Origin: Acidobacteriaceae bacterium
GTDB lineage: Bacteria; Acidobacteriota; Terriglobia; Terriglobales; Acidobacteriaceae
Assembly (NCBI GenBank): GCA_030041045.1
Contig: JASHOQ010000057.1
Location: 1-64,000, forward strand
Direction of reading: 5' to 3'
DNA: 64,000 bases
The notes beneath the pieces were generated by a model that was not told the DNA's origin, did no database searches, and saw only the letters and a program-made list of their open reading frames with translations. This document shows, in pieces, positions 7,703 through 15,518 of this stretch. Numbering within the stretch: the stretch's first letter is position 1; each line of letters begins with the position of its first letter. Position numbers and translations under genes: made by a program.

Positions 7703-8055
7703 GACGGTCCTCCTGATGGAAGCATCTTCGCCATGGCAGCGAACGGACGGAAGGCGTTCATCGCATCTTGGGCGAGAAAACGCGATGAGAACGCAATTCC
7801 TTCCGCGCAGATCCAGTGCGAAGACGCCTTTTTTAATGATTCCCCGAGAGCTGTTGTGCTGCGATTTGCGTTTTGAAGCGAGCCGAAGCCCAGGTAGGGC
7901 TTGATACCGTGGTGACCCCGAGGTTACAGGTAAGTTGCGGAGAGACGGAAATATTTTTTCGCAGATCAGGCAAGCGGGAAGGATGGGATAAACAAGCGGT
8001 TTGAGGTTACTTCAAGAGTTCTCATGCCGAGGCGGCGCGAAATGCGCACAACGCG
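7703..8055. other. Intergenic region, nothing recognised
   Basis: The region lies upstream of the secreted-protein gene and downstream of the isocitrate dehydrogenase gene, both on the minus strand. It should hold the promoter of the former. I see no convincing gene, repeat or RNA. Confidence 0.5.
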
Positions 8056-9069
8056 CTACGACATGGCCGCCAGGACGGCATCAGCAAACTCGCTGGTGCC
8101 GGCCGAGCCGCCCACGTCGCGGGTGAGGGATTGGCGCGCCGTATAAACCTTCTCCAGGGCGGCTTGCACGCGGTCGGCGGCGGCGATCTCATCAAGATGG
8201 CGCAGCATGAGGATGGCCGACTGCAGCAGCGCCGTGGGGTTGGCCAGGTTCTTGCCGGCAATGTCGGGCGCGGAGCCGTGGACCGCTTCGAAGATGGCGC
8301 ACTCCGTACCCAGGTTGGCGCCGGGGACCAGGCCGAGACCGCCGACGAGGCCGGCGCAGAGGTCGCTGACGATGTCGCCATAGAGGTTCTCGAGCAGCAG
8401 GGTGTCGTACTGGAAGGGATTCATGACCAGCTGCATGCAGGTGTTGTCGATGAGGTGCTCGCCATACTGGATGTCAGGAAACTCCTCGGCCACGTTGCGC
8501 GCGCAGCGCAGGAAGAGACCGTCAGAGAGCTTCATGATGTTGGCTTTGTGAATGGAGTGGATCTTCTTGCGGCCGTGCTTGCGCGCATAGTCGAAGGCGA
8601 AGCGGGCGATGCGCGTGGAGCCTTTCTCGCTGATCACCTTGATGGATTCGACCACGCCGGGGACGACTTCATGCTCGAGACCCACATACTCGCCTTCAGT
8701 GTTTTCGCGGACGATGATGAGATCGACGCCGGGCCATTTTGAATCCAGGCCGGGCAGCGCGCGCACGGGGCGGAAGTTGGCGAAGAGATCGAACTTCTTG
8801 CGCAGCGTAACGTTGATGCTCTTGAAGCCGCCGCCGATGGGTGTGGTCACCGGGCCTTTGAGCGCCACGCGATTGCGCGCGATGGATTCGTAGAGCGCGG
8901 CGGGAATGTACTCGCCGTGAATCTCGAAGGCCTCAGCGCCGGCCAGATAGCGCTCCCACTCGAACCTGGCGCCGGTGCCTTCAAGGATGCGGAGGACGGC
9001 CTGCGTGACTTCAGGGCCGATGCCGTCGCCGGGGATGAGCGTGATGCGGTGGGTCTTGTTGTCAGACAT
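8056..9069 (-). CDS. NAD-dependent isocitrate dehydrogenase (isocitrate/isopropylmalate family)
   Basis: A beta-decarboxylating dehydrogenase of 337 residues. It starts MSDNKTHRITLIPGDGIGPEV. NVTLRKKFDLFANFRP is the substrate-phosphate region, RENTEGEYVGLEH follows, and HKANIMKLSDGLF, YGDIVSDLCAGLVGGLGL and VHGSAPDIAGKNLANP supply the catalytic Lys/Asp and nucleotide sites. The short single-domain form with this pattern matches the NAD-type IDH of mitochondria and many acidobacteria, acting in the TCA cycle. Homoisocitrate or isopropylmalate dehydrogenase is the alternative; no leu or alpha-aminoadipate genes are adjacent. An inverted heptad array lies directly upstream. Confidence 0.85.
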   Translation of the reverse strand: MSDNKTHRITLIPGDGIGPEVTQAVLRILEGTGARFEWERYLAGAEAFEIHGEYIPAALYESIARNRVALKGPVTTPIGGGFKSINVTLRKKFDLFANFRPVRALPGLDSKWPGVDLIIVRENTEGEYVGLEHEVVPGVVESIKVISEKGSTRIARFAFDYARKHGRKKIHSIHKANIMKLSDGLFLRCARNVAEEFPDIQYGEHLIDNTCMQLVMNPFQYDTLLLENLYGDIVSDLCAGLVGGLGLVPGANLGTECAIFEAVHGSAPDIAGKNLANPTALLQSAILMLRHLDEIAAADRVQAALEKVYTARQSLTRDVGGSAGTSEFADAVLAAMS

Positions 9070-9070
9070 T

Positions 9071-9184
9071 GCTTCTAGCTCCTAGCTTCTAGCTCCCAGC
9101 TAAAAGCGACTCTTGGCGGTCCGTTAATGATTACGCTTCAATCCAACAGCACAAACTAAAAGCTAGCAACTAAGAGCTAGAAGC
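9071..9184. repeat. Inverted heptad arrays (GCTTCTA / GCTCCTA type) between IDH and nrdR
   Basis: Left arm 9071-9107 reads as successive 7-bp units GCTTCTA, GCTCCTA, GCTTCTA, GCTCCCA, GCTAAAA. The right arm ~9154-9184 carries AGCTAGC, AACTAAG, AGCTAGA units, the same family in inverted orientation. About 45 bp of unique sequence separates them. The left arm touches the IDH start codon and the right arm ends within a few bases of the nrdR stop. The architecture matches the arrays at 3295 and 3841 although the unit sequence differs. Confidence 0.8.
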
Positions 9185-9190
9185 TGTTTC

Positions 9191-9667
9191 TCACTTCTTT
9201 CCCTTTGCGGGACTGTGGTTGCGGAGCAGTTCTTCGAGCTCCTCTTTGAACTCGCGCACGTCCTTGAAGTCGCGATAGACGCTGGCAAAGCGGATGTACG
9301 CAACCGTGTCCAGCTTCTTGAGCTCCTCCATAATCAGCTCGCCGATCTCGCTGGTGGTGCGCTCGCGTTCCGGCGCGTCAACGAGGAATGCTTCGGTGGA
9401 GTCGACGACTTTTTCGAGCTGTCCGGAAGAGACGGGCCGCTTCTCACAGGCGCGCAGCAGGCCGCTCAGCACTTTTTGCCGGTCGAAGCGCTCGCGGCGG
9501 CCGTCTTTTTTCACCACCATGTAGGGAATCTCGTCGATGCGCTCATAGGTGGTGAAGCGGCGCCCGCAGCTCTCGCACTCGCGGCGGCGGCGGATGGAGT
9601 CGGCCTCCTTGCTCTCGCGCGAATCCACCACGCGATCCTGCCCGAAGCCGCAATAAGGACACTTCAT
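9191..9667 (-). CDS. nrdR: Transcriptional repressor NrdR
   Basis: A nucleotide-sensing repressor of ribonucleotide reductase genes. It is 158 residues. The N-terminal zinc ribbon has Cys pairs at CPYC and CESC (MKCPYCGFGQDRVVDSR; RRRRECESCGRRFTTYER). The ATP-cone follows (VVKKDGRRERFDRQKVLSGL, then KKLDTVAYIRFASVYRDF). It ends with a Lys-rich tail. Length and motifs are canonical. No nrd genes are nearby; NrdR commonly acts in trans on NrdR boxes upstream of them. Upstream lies the DinB gene on the same strand with a 58-nt gap. Confidence 0.97.
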   Translation of the reverse strand: MKCPYCGFGQDRVVDSRESKEADSIRRRRECESCGRRFTTYERIDEIPYMVVKKDGRRERFDRQKVLSGLLRACEKRPVSSGQLEKVVDSTEAFLVDAPERERTTSEIGELIMEELKKLDTVAYIRFASVYRDFKDVREFKEELEELLRNHSPAKGKK

Positions 9668-9725
9668 GCTGAGGCTGATTCTACGGCATGGAACCGCAAC
9701 CGCCCCTCAGGCAGGTTCGCTCTCC

Positions 9726-10271
9726 TCAGGCGGGCAGGCTGTGGCCTGCACACTGGAGGACGCCGAGGAAACGGGTCCAGGGGCCGACGGCACCGCGATA
9801 CTGCGCGGCCATGACGCGCGTGATCTGGTGCAGATGAGTAAGGTCGTGCGCGGCCCAGGTGGCCAGCAGCTCAGAGAGCGTGACCGCGCCGAGAGCCGGA
9901 TGCCTTCCGCGACGATTCATATCTTCGGTGGACAGATTCATCGCGCGCAGCTCCTTGAGCCCCGTCGCGCGCGCCTGGGCGAATTCGTCAAGCAGCTGCG
10001 CCAGGGTCTTTCCCTGGCCCAAGCGCGCGTGGCCCTCGCGGCCAAAGGGAACGAAGGTGCGTGTCTCGCCGAACTCAAGGATCATCTTGGCGCGCGGTAT
10101 CCAATTCTCATGCTCACTTTGGATCAGGTGTGCTACCACGCTTCGGGCGTTCCATGTGCCCTCGCCCTCATTGCGCTCCGTCCACATCTCCGGCAAACCG
10201 CGCAGCAGCGCATTGAGGACGGCGGGCGTGCGGGCAAGCAGCGGCAGGGTGTTTTCGAGATCGTGTTCCAT
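9726..10271 (-). CDS. DinB-family protein
   Basis: A 181-residue four-helix DinB-superfamily protein starting MEHDLENTLPLLARTPAVL at ATG 10271, preceded by an AAGGGGCGAG ribosome site; the track start at 10355 runs back into the structured leader. The likely metal-binding His residues are in SVVAHLIQSEHENW and in WAAHDLTHLHQITRVM, positions typical of the family. DinB-superfamily members include damage-inducible proteins and metal-dependent thiol-S-transferases; substrate cannot be predicted. A ~240-nt hairpin-rich leader lies directly upstream. Confidence 0.85.
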   Translation of the reverse strand: MEHDLENTLPLLARTPAVLNALLRGLPEMWTERNEGEGTWNARSVVAHLIQSEHENWIPRAKMILEFGETRTFVPFGREGHARLGQGKTLAQLLDEFAQARATGLKELRAMNLSTEDMNRRGRHPALGAVTLSELLATWAAHDLTHLHQITRVMAAQYRGAVGPWTRFLGVLQCAGHSLPA

Positions 10272-10510
10272 CTTCTCGCCCCTTGACAGCAACGGCCTGG
10301 GAACTCGCGTCCCCAGGCCGCTGCCGGTGATCTGTTGGGATTGGACTAAGGCCATCGCGCTGCCGCGATCGCCAGGGCCTGACGAGAGCAGGCTCCCGCC
10401 GGTCTTACCTGAGTCATGGGCGCGATGCCCTAGGCCTCAGTCACCTCACGTAGGGTACAACTCAAAGAATCTTTGCTCATTGGCTGGATCAACCTCCTTT
10501 CCCGTGTAAG
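10272..10510 (-). other. Hairpin-rich leader upstream of the DinB gene
   Basis: Read on the minus strand this region contains a series of strong helices. They are CAAAG/CTTTG; CTGAG/CTCAG enclosing GGGC/GCCC; GCCTG/CAGGC; ATCGCG/CGCGAT; and, just upstream of the DinB ribosome site, GGCCTGGG/CCCAGGCC. It begins near an AAAGGAGG sequence followed by a possible 16-codon ORF (MSKDSLSCTLREVTEA). It does not match any riboswitch consensus I know. A structured leader or attenuator is possible; GC-rich chance pairing is the alternative. Confidence 0.4.
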
Positions 10511-10665
10511 CCCACCGTAGCGCCGGAGCGGACGCCAAGTCAAGAGCGCCCCGAGGGTTGCGCGCACCCAGCGCGGCTACGGGACCTGCGCCGGCGGCGT
10601 AATTTTCGGTTGCTCGCGGTTCGGGACCGCGCGTATACTCCCGCCGTCCCCCAAAGGAGGAGTTC

Positions 10666-11142
10666 ATGAGCAGTATCAGCACGGGCCGCGTGATCCTCGG
10701 TGGTATTGTTGCGGGAATCGTCTCCGATGTTCTCGGGTACCTGGTGGACGGCGTGTGGCTTGCTCCGCGCTGGGCCGAGGGGTTGAAGGCCCTGGGCCAC
10801 GCCAACTTTGCAGCGAACCAGTGGATTGGCTTCAACCTTCTGGGCATCGCGGGCGGGATTGTGGCCATCTGGGTCTACGCTGCCATCCGGCCGCGCTTCG
10901 GCCCCGGCGTGGGCACGGCAATCAAAGCCGGCGCAGCGGTGTGGTTCGTAGGCACGCTTTTGCCGAACGCGGCCTTCATGTACCTGGCAGGCCTATTTTC
11001 GCGCCACCTCACGCTCTACACCACGATCGGCGCGTTTTTTGAGGTCGTAATCGGCACCATCATCGGCGCCATGCTGTACAAAGAAGCCGCCGGCGCCACC
11101 GAGGCGAACCTGGCAGCGGTTACGCAAAAGGCAGGCGCTTAA
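10666..11142 (+). CDS. Small integral membrane protein of unknown function
   Basis: A 158-residue protein with about four hydrophobic segments (VILGGIVAGIVSDVLGYLV, WIGFNLLGIAGGIVAIWVY, AGAAVWFVGTLLPNAAFMY, IGAFFEVVIGTIIGAML). An excellent AAAGGAGGAG site precedes ATG 10666. The pattern resembles acidobacterial and proteobacterial small membrane proteins annotated as hypothetical. Gly-rich helices suggest tight packing. It is divergent from the DinB gene and convergent with the aldo/keto reductase gene; nothing in the context indicates a role. Confidence 0.8.
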   Translation: MSSISTGRVILGGIVAGIVSDVLGYLVDGVWLAPRWAEGLKALGHANFAANQWIGFNLLGIAGGIVAIWVYAAIRPRFGPGVGTAIKAGAAVWFVGTLLPNAAFMYLAGLFSRHLTLYTTIGAFFEVVIGTIIGAMLYKEAAGATEANLAAVTQKAGA

Positions 11143-11160
11143 GCAGCGGCCAGCGATGGG

Positions 11161-12036
11161 TCAAGCGAGCGCGAGGTTGAGGTTGTCAACGGCCTCGTCA
11201 ATCTCGGACGTGCTTTTGTAACCGACGGTAACCGAGTCGACGCCTGCATCCTTGAAGGCGAAGCGCATGGCGCGCTGGCGGTCTTCGTGATTGAAGACGC
11301 CCTCGCCGATGAGCTTCATGCTGACGATGCCCAGGCCCGCCTTGCGCGCCTGCTTCACGTGCTCCACGACCTCTGTCACGTTGCCGAGGACATCGGCGTC
11401 GTGCTCCTCGGCGTCCATGCGCACGCCCCTGTGGTTCATGCGGATCATGGCGACCTGAAGCCAGTCCATGGTGGGCACCTGGCGCAGCGCGGGCAGCCCG
11501 TGCACGGATGCGCCGCGGCCGCGGATGGTGCCCTTCTGCTCGGCTTCAAGGATCGCGTCCTGCCAGGGACGCGTGTCCGCAGGCCAGGTGCCGGTGTGCT
11601 GCCAGTGGAGGAGCATGATGTCGAAGTACTCGGTATCGGAGTTCCGGCGCAGCATGTCGAGCTTGGTGCGCGGATCGATGCCGTCGTTGGTGGTGACTTT
11701 CGACATGAGCGCGTAGCTCTCGCGCGGGAAGGGCTTGAGCGCCACGCCGAGCATTTGCTGCGAGTCGCCGTACGACTCGGCGGTTTCAAAAAAGCGAATG
11801 CCGCGCTCATAAGCGTGCTGCACCAGGCGATTGAAGCCTTCCTGGCCAAGCTCCTGCTGCACGCGGCCGCTGAAGCTCCCGGTGCCGAAGGCCAGCCGCG
11901 TCACTTTCACGTTCGACTTGCCCAGGGTGACGAGGCTCGCGGCCGTTTCGCGCTCGGCGTGCAGGGTATTCACGCCCGCCAAGGCGCCGGCGGCAACGCC
12001 TGCCTTCAGAAAATTTCGTCTGGAAACCTCATTCAT
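11161..12036 (-). CDS. Tat-exported aldo/keto reductase
   Basis: A 291-residue AKR-superfamily oxidoreductase with a twin-arginine signal (EVSRRNFLKAGVAAGALAG). The barrel begins LVTLGKSNVKVTRLAFGTG. The catalytic Tyr is in ETAESYGDSQ, where the usual Asp of the D-T-A-x-x-Y-G motif is Glu. The Lys is in LMSKVTTNDG and the His in IMLLHWQH. The NADP-binding C-terminal region is short. Tat export implies folding with cofactor before transport. The Asp-to-Glu change is conservative but uncommon, so activity is likely but not certain. Substrate unknown. Confidence 0.87.
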   Translation of the reverse strand: MNEVSRRNFLKAGVAAGALAGVNTLHAERETAASLVTLGKSNVKVTRLAFGTGSFSGRVQQELGQEGFNRLVQHAYERGIRFFETAESYGDSQQMLGVALKPFPRESYALMSKVTTNDGIDPRTKLDMLRRNSDTEYFDIMLLHWQHTGTWPADTRPWQDAILEAEQKGTIRGRGASVHGLPALRQVPTMDWLQVAMIRMNHRGVRMDAEEHDADVLGNVTEVVEHVKQARKAGLGIVSMKLIGEGVFNHEDRQRAMRFAFKDAGVDSVTVGYKSTSEIDEAVDNLNLALA

Positions 12037-12256
12037 GGGTGCCTCCCGATTTGCCGTCCTGGCTGCGGCTGAGCGCCGGTTGCTTTCGAGGAGAGGAGCG
12101 GGGCTTCGCCCTCCCGGCCATTAGACAGCCGATTGCCTGGATGGTAGCACAAGCGCCGACGAGATTGCGTGAAGGCCTGCGCAATTGTTTTGCGCGGTGC
12201 CGAATGGACAGCTTCGGGCTCGGCACTCCTCGAGATGTGACTGGCGTGCGCTCATT

Positions 12257-13225
12257 TTACTCGGTCACTTCCACCTCGGCTGCCGGCTTGGGTTGGGCGG
12301 CGCGCGCGGTGGTGATGAGCACCACGCTTGCGAGCACGCACAGAGCGCCCGCGACGGTGCGCGCGCCCAAGGGCTCACCGCCAGCGAAATAGCCGAGCAG
12401 CACGGCGACGACAGGGTTCACATAGGCGTAGGTTCCCACCTTGGTTGGGGATTGGTGGTGAATGAGCCACATGTAGGCAGTGAAGCCGATGATGGAACCG
12501 AAGACGATCAGATAGGCGAGCGCGATCCAGGCCTCGAGAGTGACCGCCGCGGGGTGAAAGCCGCGCAGCTCGCCGTGCACGCATGCCACCAGCGCGAGCA
12601 GCACGCCTCCCAGGAGCATCTGCGCGCCGGAGCTCACGGATTTCGACGTCGGCAGCGGCAGCTTGCGCATGAGAACCGAGGCCACTGACCAGCTGATGGC
12701 CCCGGCGATGATGGCAACGGCGCCGGCGCGGTCAACGGGTGCGCCGCCCAGCCTGAGGCTGCGGCTGACGAGAACGCCCACGCCGCACAGGCCCACCAGC
12801 AACGCACCTGTAAGACGAAAGGTGAGCCGCTGCGTGCGCAGCAGCACGATCTCAAAGAGCGCAATAAAGGCGGGAATGGTGGCGAGCAGGACCGCGGCCA
12901 CGCCCGAGGGAACGCGCTGCTCAGCCCAGAAAAGACAGCCGTAGTCGCCGACGAAGATGAGGGAGGCAAGCAGGAACACGGAAAGCCACTGCCGGCGATC
13001 GGGTCCGCGCTCGCCTCTCGCCATCACCCAGCCGTACAGCAGCAGCCCGGCAACGAAAAAGCGCATGGCGGCAAACAGCAGCGGGGGAACCTGGAGCACG
13101 CCGATGCGAATAGCCAGGAAGGTGGAACCCCAGACGAAATAAATCATGGCGAAGGCAAGCAGCGTCATGCCGGTTGAAGGCCCGGCTCCACTTGTGGTTT
13201 GTCTGGCCGCCTGCATGGATTCCAC
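12257..13225 (-). CDS. EamA-family (drug/metabolite) exporter
   Basis: A 322-residue inner-membrane transporter with ten predicted helices in two EamA repeats. The first (LLAFAMIYFVWGSTFLAIRI) carries the family's WGS-x-F/Y motif and the second runs from about residue 155 (IIAGAISWSVASVLMRKL). The segment YAYVNPVVAVLLGYFAGGE near the C-terminus is highly characteristic of the YedA/RhaT-like branch. Such carriers export amino acids, nucleosides or drugs; substrate cannot be read from sequence. The intergenic 12037-12256 holds nothing recognisable. Confidence 0.9.
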   Translation of the reverse strand: MESMQAARQTTSGAGPSTGMTLLAFAMIYFVWGSTFLAIRIGVLQVPPLLFAAMRFFVAGLLLYGWVMARGERGPDRRQWLSVFLLASLIFVGDYGCLFWAEQRVPSGVAAVLLATIPAFIALFEIVLLRTQRLTFRLTGALLVGLCGVGVLVSRSLRLGGAPVDRAGAVAIIAGAISWSVASVLMRKLPLPTSKSVSSGAQMLLGGVLLALVACVHGELRGFHPAAVTLEAWIALAYLIVFGSIIGFTAYMWLIHHQSPTKVGTYAYVNPVVAVLLGYFAGGEPLGARTVAGALCVLASVVLITTARAAQPKPAAEVEVTE

Positions 13226-13276
13226 TCTAACCCAAGCGGTGCCGCTTAAGGCGCTGGAGCGCGCGGCCGATTCCCT

Positions 13277-14134
13277 TCACCAGCTATGCAGCCATTCGTC
13301 GTCGCGGCCAATGCGCACGCGGGTGTGGAAAAGCTCACTGAGCGTGGATTCGGTCAGCAACTTCTCGCGGGGACCGTCGCCGACGATGCGGCCGGCGCGC
13401 ATAAGAATGATGCGATCAACTTCCGGCAATATGTCACCGAGATGATGCGTAACCAGCACCAGGCCCGTGCCCTCGCGGGCCAGGCGGCGCAGGGTTTCGC
13501 GCAACTCGCGCTGCGCGGCCAGGTCGAGCGCATTCGAGGGCTCGTCGAGCAGGAGCTGGCGGGGACGGTGCACGAGGGCGCGGGCGATGAGGATGCGGCG
13601 CTTTTCGCCGGCAGACATGGCGCCGACAAGCTGGCCGGCGAGATGCGCGGCTTCCATGCGCTCGAGGGCCTCGCGGGCGCGCTCGCGCATTTCCGCGGTG
13701 ACATGCAGATTGGGCCAGAGCGTGGAGGCAGAGAAAAAGCCGGCGATAACTGCGTCGAGACCGGTGGTGACGGCGGTGCGCTCACCGGGCAGATCGGCGC
13801 CGACGATACCGAAGTGGCGGCGCAGTTCGGTCAGGTCCCAGCGCTCGCGGCCAAAGATGCGCACATGCATTCCCGGACGGACGATGGGATAGAGCTGGCA
13901 GGTGATGGCGAGGATCAGCGTGGATTTGCCGCAGCCGTTGGGTCCGAGGATGGCCACGTGCTCGCCCGTGCGGATATGCAGGTTCACGTCGTGCAAAACC
14001 ACGCGTTCGCCGCGCGCCACATCGACGTGGCGCAGCTCGAGAAATTCCGCATGCGCCGCGGCGCGAGATCCGTCGCCGGAAGATTCGCGTGGGTCCTGGT
14101 GCAGAGCCGGGTTGCTGCTGCGCGCGCTGCTCAC
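13277..14134 (-). CDS. ABC transporter ATP-binding protein without a neighbouring permease
   Basis: A 285-residue nucleotide-binding subunit. Walker A is GPNGCGKST, the signature is MSAGEKRRILIARAL instead of LSGGQ, Walker B is LLLDEPSNALD, and the switch His is VLVTHHLGD. The overall pattern resembles the single-domain relatives of ModF/YlmA. No permease or binding-protein gene is adjacent, so it may serve a distant partner or act like the ModF-type proteins of uncertain role. The first ~28 residues are polar and unconserved; a start at an internal codon is possible. Confidence 0.88.
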   Translation of the reverse strand: MSSARSSNPALHQDPRESSGDGSRAAAHAEFLELRHVDVARGERVVLHDVNLHIRTGEHVAILGPNGCGKSTLILAITCQLYPIVRPGMHVRIFGRERWDLTELRRHFGIVGADLPGERTAVTTGLDAVIAGFFSASTLWPNLHVTAEMRERAREALERMEAAHLAGQLVGAMSAGEKRRILIARALVHRPRQLLLDEPSNALDLAAQRELRETLRRLAREGTGLVLVTHHLGDILPEVDRIILMRAGRIVGDGPREKLLTESTLSELFHTRVRIGRDDEWLHSW

Positions 14135-14203
14135 GGATTTCAGATTAACGCATGCGCAGAATGCCCGGCCGGGATCCGCCTGCTACATTGATGGATTGAC
14201 AGT

Positions 14204-15430
14204 ATGAGCGGCGCGACTCCATTTCCGATTCCCCGCGGATTCCGCTTCGGCGCGGCCATTGCCGGGATCAAGGCCAGCGGACGGCCGGATTTTTCATTGA
14301 TCGTCGCAGATGAGCCGGCGAGCGCGGCGGCGGCGTTCACGGCGAATCGCGTGATTGCGGCGCCGCTGATCGTCGACAAGGAAAATCTGCGCGCCTCCGG
14401 CGGCAAAGTGCGCGTGGTGGCCATCAACGCGGGCAACGCCAACTGCGCCGCGGGGCAGGCGGGACTGGATGCGGCGCGGGCCACGTGCGCGGCAGCGGCC
14501 CGGGTGTTCGGCTGCGCTCCGGAAGAAGTTTTTCCTTCCTCGACGGGCGTGATCGGTGTGCCTTTGCCGGCTGAAAAGCTCGCCGCGGCGATGCCGGGAC
14601 TGGCGGCGCGGCTGGGCGGGGAGCAAGATCACTTTCTTGAAGTGGCCAGGGCGATCCTCACCACGGACACGATGGAGAAGACGGCGTTTGCGCGCGTGCA
14701 CATCGACGGCGCCGGAGCGGCGAGCGGCGAAATTCGCATCGCGGCCCTGGGCAAGGGCTCGGGGATGATTGATCCGCAGCTTGTGCCCCATGCCACGATG
14801 CTGGTGTACGTGCTGACCGACGCAGCCATCGAGCCCGCGGACCTGAAGACGTTTCTCGAGCCCGCTATCGAAAAGAGCTTCAACCGCATCTCCGTCGACG
14901 GCGATATGTCGACCAACGACACGGTGCTGCTGCTGGCCTCAGGGGCGAGCGGAGTTTCAGTCGCGCGCGGCGACAGGGCGTTTCAAGGCGCGCTCACAGA
15001 GGTGTGCACTTCGCTCGCCAGGCAAATCGTCGCGGACGGCGAAGGAGTATCGCACGTGGTGGAGCTGCGGATCACGGGCGCGGCTTCGGACGCGGACGCA
15101 CTGCGCGTGGCCAAAGCGATTGCGCACTCGCCGCTGGTCAAAACCGCGTGGGCGGGATGCGATCCGAACTGGGGCCGGCTGGCGGCGGCCATCGGCTACT
15201 CCGGCGCACAGATCGATCCCGCCCGGATCGACATCCAATTCGGCGACCTGCCCATCTGCTGCGATGGCGGGCGCGCGGCTGAATATGATGAAGCCGCCGC
15301 GCACGCTTACCTGAGCCAAAGTGAATTTTCGATTTCCATCGAGCTTCACCAGGGACAGGGCGCGTGCGTGTTCTGGACCACAGACCTGACGGTCGAATAC
15401 GTTCACATCAACGCGGATTACTCGACCTAA
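14204..15430 (+). CDS. argJ: Bifunctional glutamate N-acetyltransferase / amino-acid acetyltransferase
   Basis: Transfers the acetyl group from N-acetylornithine to glutamate (arginine synthesis), recycling it. It is 408 residues. VVAINAGNANCAAG and PSSTGVIGVPLP are family signatures. The autoproteolysis site of the Ntn fold is the second Thr region in GKGSGMIDPQLVPHATMLVYV, which begins the beta chain, with SVDGDMSTNDTVLLLASG downstream. It ends with the usual acidic C-terminal segment. No other arg genes are adjacent. Start at ATG 14204 gives the usual N-terminus (GFRFGAAIAGIK). Confidence 0.95.
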   Translation: MSGATPFPIPRGFRFGAAIAGIKASGRPDFSLIVADEPASAAAAFTANRVIAAPLIVDKENLRASGGKVRVVAINAGNANCAAGQAGLDAARATCAAAARVFGCAPEEVFPSSTGVIGVPLPAEKLAAAMPGLAARLGGEQDHFLEVARAILTTDTMEKTAFARVHIDGAGAASGEIRIAALGKGSGMIDPQLVPHATMLVYVLTDAAIEPADLKTFLEPAIEKSFNRISVDGDMSTNDTVLLLASGASGVSVARGDRAFQGALTEVCTSLARQIVADGEGVSHVVELRITGAASDADALRVAKAIAHSPLVKTAWAGCDPNWGRLAAAIGYSGAQIDPARIDIQFGDLPICCDGGRAAEYDEAAAHAYLSQSEFSISIELHQGQGACVFWTTDLTVEYVHINADYST

Positions 15431-15518
15431 CCGACGCCGACGATGAATTCCCAGGGTCCAAGGGCGCCGGGTTCGCATTACGCTTTCATTCAACCCATAT
15501 TGAGGTCTCCTGAAGCCG

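Noticed and set aside
10482-10500. GGCTGGATCA-A-CCTCCTTT, close to the 3' end of 16S rRNA
   Set aside because: Similarity covers only ~18 bases with one inserted base, nothing upstream matches 16S rRNA, and on the minus strand it is simply an AAAGGAGG ribosome-site-like sequence. Probably coincidence.
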